Source: Gymnorhina tibicen | Lineage: Eukaryota > Chordata > Aves > Passeriformes > Artamidae | Reading direction: 5' to 3' | DNA: 64,000 bases | Assembly: GCA_013399875.1 (NCBI GenBank) | Contig: VXAZ01003890.1 | Span: 124,001 to 188,000 of the forward strand | In this document: piece by piece, positions 42,801 through 54,800 of the stretch | Position numbering within the stretch: position 1 is the stretch's first letter | Layout: the number at the start of each line of letters is the position of its first letter | Notes under the pieces: model-generated | Told to the model about the DNA's origin: nothing | Database searches by the model: none | What the model saw: the letters and a program-made list of their open reading frames with translations, nothing else | Position numbers and translations under genes: made by a program

Positions 42801-45800
42801 AAATAACATGCCAGGACTGATGGTTCAGAGTGTTATTCATGGTGCTTGATGCCTGCTACTAAGAGATCCTACATCCAAGTACTTCCACCTTTAAAAGATT
42901 GTAACTCTTCTACATAAAATTTGAATTTTTCTGTTTCTGCTTCATACCACATCCTTTGAAAAATTATGTCAAGCTTACAAATAAGGCTGGGAAAAAAAGT
43001 TTAGTCTAAAAGACAGTTCAGTCTATACTTAAAAGTCTGTACATAATTTCCTTAAACTCCTTATATTTTGAGGCATATTGCCATCCCTCAGAATAAAAAA
43101 ATATGTTCCCTGGGGAACAGGCTCCCCAGGGCAGTGGTTACAGCTCCAAGCCTGACAGAGCTCAAAAAGCGTTTGGAGAATGCTCTCGGGCACATGGTGT
43201 GACTCTTGGGGCTGTCCTATGCTGGGCCAGGAGCTGGACTCGATCTTTGTGGAGCCCTTCCAACTCAGCATATTCTGATTCTGTGTTCCGAGCGCACCTC
43301 TCAGTCTCCACTGGGAGCAGAAGGGGATCTACTGAATGCATCAAGACCAGATTCCTGAAGATACTATTTATAAAATATAGGCAGTATTAACATAAAGTCT
43401 CTGAAACCACAGTGGGGGTTACCCAACAAAATGGTGTGAAAGACTTAGGGACATTACATGGAGGAAAGCGGTGCTATAGACAACAAGGATGGCTACAGAT
43501 GGAGATTCTGTGAGTCCTTCAGACTGATTTAAAGTGGGAAATGGAGATATTTTGAAAAGAGGCCATTTGGGAGAGTGTAAAGCTACTGACAGACTGGACA
43601 TCAGCCAGCTCTGTAACTAAACAGGGTAACTAAATTGTAATAGCTCTGTTGCTCACTAAACTGGTTGCATCTAAAACCAGCTTTTTTGGACTACGTTTTT
43701 TTAATAATGCTTTCAGTTCTGTACTAAAGATTCTGCAGGTTCATCAGAACTGATCTTCCAAGTTTTCACCCTAAGTGTTACTAGAACATTAAAACTTCTG
43801 TTCTTCCTGTTCCTCCCTCTTCCACAAATGTCATGTTGTCCACAGGACTGCATCTCCCAAATCGCACTGTGGTAGCCCAGGGAGATGGGACCTTGTCATT
43901 ACAGCACAGGAGCCACGGTGCAATCAGTGGGTTCAGTATAAAGGTGACAGAATATAAATTAGACACCAAACAAGTCTTCCGATACTTCAATACTTAAAAT
44001 AGAAGCAAATTCTATATTTAGAATGACTCAGTTAAAAGAAAATAGGTCTTAAACTGCTTTATATGCACGGTTGCCTCTTCCAGGCCTCCCATTTCCTGAC
44101 TGTGAGACAAAGATCCTCATTAAATGCTCCACACTAACTCTCCTCTGTGCCCTTCTGCATTTCAGGATGTTTGAGCATTTCCTGAAAGGACTGCTGAACT
44201 CTTTAATAGACTTTCATACTACCACTATAAAAATTTAATCACCTAAATTGGGTGAATTAAATATACACTCACTAGATAAATACTAACTCACCAGTATTTT
44301 GTACACTTTGAGTGGGCAGAATGCTCCAAGGTTATCCTCATGTTACTGCCTCTAAATTACCTATGCAGTTCACAGAGAGACAAACGTCTTTAAAAACCTA
44401 AAGAGGGAGATCCAGATTTTCAGACAGGCTGATGAAGTACCTGCTCACAAAAGGCAATCATGTCCCCTAGTGGGAGGTTGCTACTTCCCACCCTTAGAAG
44501 ATAGGGAAGCATTAAGAAACATGAGATGTCTCCCTCCACCTGGGATACTGACTGAGGGTACCAACGGACCAGCAGCCACAGCAATCACCACTAGATCACG
44601 AACTAATGACTACAGCATATGCCCAGGAAATGAGAAAATTGGCTTCTAGGCTCAACCCAACTTAGTCTCCACATGTCCCAAATCCCAAAAGAATGCCCTC
44701 AATATTCACGCTGGGGAAATGCGTAAGAACAAGGCAAACAGACACAAGGTCATTTCTTTCATTAAAATCGTCATATGCCAGTGAGGAAGATAAAGGTTTT
44801 CCTAACCGTTTCCCTAGACAATCATGTCAAGAAGTGAGAGCATATAAATAGCAGGAGAAAAAAAAGAAAAAAAAGTTAACTGTACTGATCATTTCTTTCA
44901 GAAGCACTATCCTTAAGCACTATCACATCTCTATTTTAAAGGCAGAATTGACTTTAGTTCACTAGACTTTATTTATGCCTTTTGCTTTCCTCTTTTCAGT
45001 CAATATCATCTAAGTAAATCTGCCTTCGGAAGAGTAAGATTTGAGTTCCTCATGACATTCTGACAGCAGCTCCTACAGATAAGCATTACCCAGTGAGCCT
45101 CATCTCTGGCTCAAACTCAGAGATGGCCTCCGATCTCTCACAGTCTGTCCCTTAGCAAAGCAGCTTGTCCTTCACTACAGAGCTCTCCAATACTTATCAA
45201 CAGTCTAAAAGGTAATAGAATTATTAGGAATGGGTCAGAAATACACCAGGAAAGAACATCAACCAAATTCCTACTAATTTAACTGAATTCTGCGAACCTC
45301 CTGAAGCTTCAAGTACAGATCACAAAAAAAGATAAAGAAGAACCAGAAAAAAGTAGCAAAGACAAAATCAGAAGTATTTTGTTTGGGAAAGGTATACAGG
45401 ATTTGGCAACCTTCAGCTTGGAAAAGAGAGAACTGAAAGTGAAATACCAGAAAAACCTCTAAAATTAGCAATACTGTGAAAAAAAATTGTGAATAATCGT
45501 TATCTCACAACCCACAAAAGAACAGTCAATAAGAAGTCAGCAGACTTAAAATAAAGGAATATGCCCTTTCACCCCACGTGTAATTAAATTACGGAACAAT
45601 TACTGCATAATGTCACAGAGACTGAAAATATAAATGCATTCAAGATGGGATTTAGACAAATTAATTGATACCTATTAAATATGATCATCTACATGCAAAC
45701 ACCAGCTCAATAACTATCAGAATCCATGAGACTTTACACAATAAGCGTCGTATTTCTTTCCTGTACAGATGCTGCTGTACAAAGCTGACTTTAAAGACAA

Positions 45801-48800
45801 CTGATCCAACTAGACCAACTTCTTTTGTTTTAAAAATGACTTTAGCTGAAGTTTAAGTTTAAAAAAAAATCTTCACAATGTAGGTATTCTGGTCTGTATA
45901 GTTAAAATAATGTGCTATGGGTATGAAGTGAATATTTGTTTCTTACAATCTCTTTTTGAAGGAATGTATTTTTCCAGCTTCTACAATATCCTGAGGGATG
46001 CGGTCCAAACGTGTCCATGATCCATGCTAAGAAAGTTCTGAAAGTCAAATCACCAGAAACCAACCCTACCCATAATCCCCAAAGCTCTGCATGCAAACCT
46101 ATCCCTAACCCCCAAAATAAAGCTCAAAAAAAAGCAAAAGGACCATTTAATGGGGTAGGTCACCATGAAGTTGAACACATTTTAATTCAGACAAAAATAG
46201 AAACACAGACCTGTGTATGAGGGGATGAAGATTTCTACCCCGTTCAACAGAGCTGGATATTAGGCTGGCTGAGCTAAATCAATCTGTAAAACCATGATAA
46301 CAAACACCTGCTCACATTCAGAAGGGAAAGGTTTAATTTTCCTAGCCTTGCCTAATCCAACATTTGCTTTCAGTCAGCATAAGGACAGCATCTTTTCTCT
46401 AGGTTCCATTCAACTACACGTTGGTGAATGCCTGAAAAGTACCAGCACCGGAGTTCATGAAGATGAAGAGAATTAGAGAGGCGATCTGCCTAAAATCTAC
46501 ACCCTATCTCTCCTTCTGCAAATACATTATGAGTTTTCTAGTATGTTTTACTACAAAAGTGCATCAACAGGCACAATGAGCCAAAGGACAAGAAACTGGG
46601 CTTGGAGAACAGCACTTGCTTGTGACAGTCTGTACTTTCCGACCAAGACTTGAAAGACTATAAAAAAGGATAGTCTCAATCCTCTTCCTTTCCCTGAGAG
46701 GCTCATTTTATTTGATATTAAATCCATTAGGATGTGTCATAAACTCACAACCATCATTCCATGAGCTACAGAACAGAAATTATCTTAAACAAAAAAGACT
46801 TTTATCAGTTAAAGAGAAAAGACTGCCACCAGTTAAACTAAGTCAGTTCCAAAATAGTAACCAAAATTACATTCTTCTACTTTTTCCCCACTGCCAAAAA
46901 ATTTCGATGGAAGAAGGAACCAAGTGTTCATAGATTACAGATAGAATCCTCTCACATAGCAGCAGGAGAACTCAGATGGACTTTTATGGACAGTGGAAAT
47001 CAGGGAGAGAAAAACCTTCACAGTTCTGTATAAAGAATTGGTGGTTGAAAAAAATTCACCTCCTTTAGAAAACAAAGAATAATTATCCTCAAGAAATTCA
47101 GTACTTCATGCTGTTTTTGTATTTCTAGGAAAAAAATCCCCAAAAAAATCTACCACTGACCATCTTCACTGGCACTTAAAACAACTCTCCTAGTAACAAG
47201 CTGAGTCTTTAAAATACAGAATTTACATAAAACAATAATTTAAATGTTCAAATCTCTTCTGAATCAAACGAATTGAGCGTGAATTATAAATTGGTTTTAG
47301 AAACCTCGATAATTTACACAATTTAAACATGGGAAGTAAATTTCCCCTCTTGGAAATTCTTCTAGTCCTTGCCAGAAATGTAAAAGCCTAAGATAAAAAC
47401 TCTTATAAGATGCATAAAATCTAGCACCAGGAGAGGGGAATCCCCAGTTATGGCTCTTTCCAAAAGCCCTGAGGAAGAGAGGTTTGTATACATCCATAGA
47501 CTAACACCTATCAGAACCCACTTTCTAACACCTCCATGAGCCCCTGAACCAGCATATCACAGATCTCAGTATCAAAAGATACTAACAACACAGAAAATCC
47601 TGCTAGCTTCTAACCCACAACAACAAAAGAAAGACCTGAGAGTTGTTCTGATAGTTATAAGCAAAACAAATACTCAGAAATGTTAGCAGCAACAAAAAGG
47701 AGAACAATAAAACTACAAAGCTGAAAATAATGCACAAACTATTAAAAAGGGATTCTGACAGTCAGAATGGTTAACGGTTTATAACCAGCTAATGGCTTAT
47801 ATAAACAGTCAACTGCAAATCTAATTTTAAATAAATTGTTTGAAACCTCTAATCATTATGTAGAACTTGATTTTATACAAAGTGATACAGATACTTTTCT
47901 GTTCTCTGGTCAGTGTTTTATCATTTTCTTCTTTAAAACCCTTCACAGACGAAACATAACTGATGTTAATGCAGTAGCTGATGTTAACTACAGCCAGGCC
48001 CAGCATTTCTTGTACCTATGAAGAAATGTGACTGAAGTTCCAAAATTATGTAGCTGCCAGATGTGGAGGCTCTGGATCAAGATAATCAAATAATGCTAAA
48101 TATTTTTCACAGAATAAATATCCTAAGAAATTTGGTCTTAAACCAATGAATATTTTATACAGTGTCAGTATAATAAAAAAAAAAATAATTATATAATTGG
48201 TGATTTTGATTACCTGGAATAGTTTCATGGGCTGTCAAAACCACACTTATAATAGGATTTTTAGCTCCTGGAACCTGTTCAGTCTCCTTAGTTGATGCTG
48301 TTTTCTCTGTTTTCTGAACTCTGGGCCTCTTTGGAGTTTTTTCTCGCTCATCTTCCTTCCTGTTAAGGTCAACGTCAGAATCATTACCTAAAGAGCAAAC
48401 ATCAAAAAGAAGGTAACTATGTACAAAAGCAATGCAGGTAACACAGTCACTAACATTGCACAAAAAAATGGGGGGAAAATTAATGCTACTGTAGAAAGAC
48501 ATGTTATCTAAACAAGATCTGCTGCATGATCCCTAAAAGGGAACTTTTTTCCCTCTGTTTAATAAAACCGGTATGATACTTCTACACACAAAGAAAATAA
48601 GAAAGAAAAAAAATCAAAATTTTCAAAATGAATTCTCAGAAACATGTGTTTCTAAAATCATTCACAGTTATCGTGGATTTCTGTGAAACCTCTACAAACT
48701 TTGTCGAAGTTCTCATGATTTTGCAATTAATGAACAATTATTTTTCTCTTTTCCATATTTAATTGTTCTGACAAACTTAGGATTATTTCTTTTAGTATTG

Positions 48801-51800
48801 GCTTCATTATCAATCTTATTTAATGGAAAGTCTTTTGACAATCTCTTTGGGTTAGACCTTTCTCCTCTTCTGTTATTGTGAATCAACAGCCAGAAACATA
48901 ACTGTCGTTTTAGTGTTGATTCAAGAAGAATTAGGGTTCAAAACAGGTCTTCGGTTCAACCTAACTCTCGACATGTAACTGTCTGACTGTAATTTTGAAG
49001 GCTGCACTTCCAAATCGTTCCCTGTTGCTGTTCAGAATGTCTTCAGCCTCTCAAAACTGGGTAAGTTTTGAACCTGTTGACTAGAAAGCCACACAACAGC
49101 TGTATACAAAACACTCTTCTGAAATAAAAATGAATAGCCAGTAAGCAGCTCAGTTATTCCTTGAAGCTATTTCTTTCTTAAAACAAATGAGGAATTCCTT
49201 ACTGAAATTCTAAAAAATAAAAAGTAAACCTAAAAACAACCCCAAATGTCCTTATATGTAAGTAATTAGCAGCATAGATAAAAACAGACAACTCTTTTAA
49301 GTTTATACCAATAAAATTTCTTCTATGAGACGAAGCGGTAGAAAATGCAGACAAGAGAAAACAAAGTTGGCAAATGAAGGCATTATGCAAATGTTCCAGA
49401 GGTAATAAAGGAAGGAAGAAGAAACTAATGGAAGAAGATTATAAATAAACCTAGTGAATTTTTCTTTTTTTTTTCCCTCTCTCAATCTACATCAGTTGAT
49501 TTGATCTCCAGAGTAAGTAATTCCATGTAAATTCAAAGTGTGCGTAGTTGCTCTACTGAGATAGGGAAACAAAATATAAATAAAAAACCAGTAAGAGCAA
49601 AGCTGTAGTGTGTCCAGACTTGTTTCTGACATGCAAACAGCAGAAGCAGTGAAAAAATACACAACATGGAAATGGCTGTTTTAATTCCAGTAATATTTTG
49701 TAAACACTCAGCTGAGATTGAAATGAAGTCTGTCTCTGTGGTCTGACCGTAATGGAACAAAGGTTTGAAATGTGCTGGCCATTCCTGACAAAACTGAAGG
49801 ACAGAAGCAGAAGCTAGAGCAGCACGGGTAGGGCTGATCATGTAACTACCACCGGCATAAAGCACCATTTCTTTACTAGACACAGAACCAGAAGGAACAA
49901 GGAGTGCAGGAACAAGTTTAGCTTTCTCAGGCATACTGAGACAGAAATCTGTACACTGCAACTGGCAATGATTTAATACTAATCTGTAAGCCTGAAATTC
50001 ACATTTAGAATCTCCAGAAGGAGGAACAACCACAAAGCAAACTGAATTCAAACACAGCCAGCCATGATTCTGCCCAGCTTCCAGCTCCTCTGCCTAGAGA
50101 GCCCCCAGCTTTTCAGTATCTGCTAATGGTTTCTTCAATTTCATTACATAAATTCCTCGATCTATGCCTCTTCTCAACTACCTTTTTCTCTGTGGACCTG
50201 TATGATTTTGGAAAATATTGCTGCTTTATAGGTATAAAGAGTTTCATAATGTCCCCATTTAACTCCTTAATATAGTTGTAAACTTTTCATTTATACTGAA
50301 AGCACGTAATTCTAAAACTGATCTTTTTCTGCAATACTTGAAAGGGATATTTGAAGATAAAGAAAAATCCCCTTCTTACAGAACCTGCTTGTGCAGTGGT
50401 TTCTTCTGGTCTGCTAAGCAGGGGTGGAAGGAAGCAGTCAGACTCTATCTTACAGGTCTTTTTCAGCCTTTGTGATTCTATGAAACAAACACATTTTCAC
50501 ATCTTCTTCATTAAACAGCCTGTGCTAGTTTATTACCAAGAACAAAATGAATCATCACAAATTTCTCAGTAGGACCAGGCTACCAACACAAGAAATTCTT
50601 CTCAAAAAATCAGAATACACAGAATCACAGAATAAGCTGAGTTGGAAAGGACCCACAAGGATCATGGAGTCCAACTCCTGGCCCTGCACAGGACTGTCCC
50701 CAAGAGTCACACCATGTGCCCAACAATTCAATCTGTTTATTGAATTGTTTCCCTGAGGGTACTTCACATACTGGGTTAATTACTCTGCTTTTGTTCAGTG
50801 GACAGTCAGTTAGTGATAGCATTAGAAAAAAGCCCCAAAAGATTTTATATACCTATGAACAAAACATGTCTTAGCTAAAAGAAATACAGAACTATAGATT
50901 GGAAAGAAAGCTGTGATGAGGAGAACAGAATTTTCTCCACTTTGCTTGGGATCACGTAATTCCCAGTAGTTATTATGAATAGAATCCAAGCACCTTACTT
51001 CTAAACCCTCCTTTCTAACCATTAGAAAGATTCTAACCATTAATCAGTTTAATGAGGAAATAAAGTGGCTGAAGACAAATAAAACCATTTATTACCTTTT
51101 CTTGTTAACATGCAACTCTATTAACTTTTGAGTATTGGAATTCTACTAAAAAAAGGATGAACCACAGATTTGTTTGTGATCCATATTAGTGAATAACTAT
51201 GACCACAGCAACAAGCCAGTGAATGTTTCATACTGTTTTTCTTTCCTAATATGCTTCTGTCAGACAGATCAGTTTGCCAGTTTTTTCAGTCAGACCAAGG
51301 GTCAAAGCTGTGAAGAGATGTGTTAATAAATATTGCTGACTGTCTCCCTGCTTTCAAAACAGAACACCACAAATACTACTTAAAAAGGCTTAAAAACAAC
51401 ATACAGAATTGCAATAAAAAAATATTTCTTTTTTTAAATAGTGCTGTTTCATATGCATAGAAAATTTATGCATGTAGACTAAGCACTAAAAATTATGGCC
51501 ATGCAAAAAAATATTCATACAAAACCCAAAGCTGGTAAGTACTTCAAACAAAGAACTGAATTTCAACTTCCAGTATGACTCAACTTTCTCAGTATGAGCT
51601 GAGGACACCCAGCCCCTAACAGGAGGACTACATTCAGTATGAGCAAAGGTGTGAGGAAGCTACTGAGTGCTGTGAAATCTCAGTTAACACAAAAAAAGCC
51701 CACACAAAGATCAGAGAAACAGGAGTGAGAAAACTCCACTGATTTGCTGACCATAAATCTGCTACTTGTGCTGAGTATCTGTATGAACAGTCTCACGTGA

Positions 51801-54800
51801 TACCTGATCAAAAAGAATCATCTCTCTACAATGATCTAGTTCTGATACTTAAAACAAAAACTTAAAAAGTTATTGCCTAATCCAATGCCTGTTGGTGGCA
51901 GTAACCCCATTCTACCCCTGTCTGAGAGGAACAAACATCTTCCAGAAACAGTCTGTTGATAACGAGTTGGGGTGCACACATTGCCAACACTTCTTGCTAC
52001 AAACAGAACTATTTCATAGTCTGTTTGTAACCCGAGACTTAAAAATCCTTCAAACCAACACTCCCTACCAAACCACCAAACCAACAAAAAACTTAACTTT
52101 CAATGGTAGCTGCTTTGCTTCTGAACTCTCTCTACCAAAAAAGAAACCTGAAGTGGAAGGATTAAAAGGGAGACAAAAGTATGTATTAATGAGAAAGAGC
52201 TTCAACTTTGACCACGGGGCTCAAACAGCCTTTTTATAGTATAGGGCCATCTCATCAGTATTTAGTTGCCTTCCTGGAAAATTCCTTCAGTGGATTTGAA
52301 AATCCATCATGGATTTGAGTGTCAAAGTAAGTGCTTTGTCCATCACAACTAGGACACTTCTGCTGCATAATAACTACCATGGGTTATAAAGGAACACCCT
52401 TGGGTGATTTTAAGATTATTTATGAGAAAATGGAGTATATGCCACTTGAATAGCTAAGCTGAGTTTCTCCAGACAGTAAAGGCCTTGGCTTGCTCCTGAA
52501 CAGGTTTGTTTGGACAAACTCTCTCACTCTGCACCTCCCTCGCTAAGCAGTCAGCTCAGCACTTTGTCAGCTGGCACTTGGATCCACGAGACAGACGAAG
52601 TGACCTCCCCTCCCCAGAGCCTTGTGTTTGTGCAAGAAACACAACACTGAGCTGTGCCTTCTAACACAAATAAGAAATGGTCATGTCTGTTGATCAGCAA
52701 AACTGCTGCCAGCTCTGAATTAATCAGTGCTTCCGGAGTCCCATCGAACTGGATCGTTCATCTGTCCCATGATTCTGCTGGAGTCAATAACTGAAGGGAC
52801 TGCTCTCAACAGTTGTAATTGGATGTACAGCATTTCGCAGGCATTTAATTGGCATGTTTTTAAACTACTCTTCATTCAAAGTTCTATTTTTTAACCTCTA
52901 AAAAGTGGTATTTCATAGCAGCAGGAGAGCAGCTTGAAAAAAAGAAAGTGAACTGGCCATTTAAAATTAACACAGGCAGTTGTTTCTCCTGCAGAGAATG
53001 ACATCCTACTTGCAGCAAGAATTAATTTAAATTAGAATCGAGGTGATGGCGAAACCATTTTAAACTAAGGCCAAAAGTGACATCTTTAAGAATTATGTAG
53101 GCTCCTACTCCACTAGGACTGAACGGTTCACTCCAGAGAAGGGACTGTAATCTGTCTTCCACCCAAATGCCATTCCCCAGCCATTAAATGACCTCTCTTG
53201 TGTTCTGCCAGCCAGATCCAAATCATTAGCCAGAACTGTTAACTTGGTTTAACCAAAAAGAAACAGAAATAGGTGTACACACAGCTTGGCTTACAAAACA
53301 GCAACTTGCTTAGGCAAACAAGCCCTCTATGAAAAAATATATTTACTAAGCATGTACATAGGGAAATTGGAAGTACAATGGCCATTTTTTTAATCCCGTG
53401 CTGTATTTGCTTTGTGTGACCAGGTTTTGGTAGCAGGGGGGCTAAAGTTTGGCTTCTCTGATGCAGACTTGGGTTTATTCCTCATTATCCTGCTCTGACT
53501 TGATTGGTAATAAACTAATTTCTCCAGGTTCTGTCAGTTCTGCCTGTGATGGTAACTGGTGAGTGATGTCTCCTCACAAGCCTTTTGCTATATTTTCTCT
53601 TTCCAGTCCATCTCAGGAGCTGCTTTTTGGGCACCCTGGAGTCCAGGCAGGGTCAACCTGCCAGATTTGAAAAAAAAGTCACTTTTTTTTGTTTGTTTTA
53701 GTGAATGGGCCCAGAAGGTAAAGGCAATCATTATGCATCAAAGGATCAAATTAGATGCAGAGAGGATGTCAGTAACCAGTAAGGCCTGGTGACCCTGGAA
53801 AGAGTAGGAGAACTATCAATGAATCAGTGATTTCAGAGATCAATGCAGGTCACTAATTACAGAAGCAAAGAACAGCAGAGGCCCATTGCATCTAGCAGTT
53901 ATTCTTCTGACCAATACATGTGCAGTTTCAATAGAGTTTTCTAGTGATTTATTTATTTTAAATGTCCATTCCGTTAGGGATTTCAACACTTTTCTTGTCA
54001 ACATATAAAAGACAGCAAAACATTTTATTACTTGGAAACCTCTATGAATATTTGAGCTCCAGCTCAAAACTTGTATTATGTTTTTCTCTATAGAGAATAT
54101 CACATGGAATAACTATATATGTATATATTTCCAATATTTACACACTTAGCATATTTTAGCAATAGCCAAAACATTATTTTGGTAAAAAATATAAAACACT
54201 GCAACATATGAGCTGCTATGAAGAAAGTTAACTCCATTACAGCCAGACACAGTGCAAAGTGAAAACATCTGATCATTAACCAGAGGTCCAGAGTGCTAAG
54301 CTTTGCAAGAAATTAAAAACATGAGAAAGTGGCAAAAAAAACCAACCAACCAACCAAACTACAGAAACATCTCAGAAGCATTAGAAAAACAGATAAAAGT
54401 AATTTCAAGCTGGAAAAGACATGGATAAAAGGAAAAATACAGCCTGTATGTACTACATAAAATGTCAAAGACTAAGTGAGAAGAACCTGTAGCCAAAGCT
54501 CCTTGTGAATTTTAGGCCATCTATCTTGAACTGTATCTGAAATGCAGGAGTAGATATTATTTTTCTGGAAGATTCAAAGACCTTCAATAAAACCTTCCAT
54601 CCAGCTCTAAGAAAACTGGCAACAGAGGATTCAAGAAAAAAGAATTTACGGATAAAATGCTGGGTTCTAAATTGACTCTTAGAGTACAAGAAAGATCTGA
54701 CTGTATTTCTAAATACTTCTCTGAAAACATAAGTTTAATAGTAAACAGGAGTCAGAAAAATCAACTATAACCTAAAGGAAACATTAAGAAAAGAGTAGAA

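Noticed and set aside
49533..50051. 172-codon open frame on the minus strand ([20 protein letters not shown]...)
   Set aside because: The longest non-repeat open frame outside ZFAT. It has no recognised domain or splice context and sits inside an intron on the same strand, so it is probably chance, though I cannot exclude a retained fragment.
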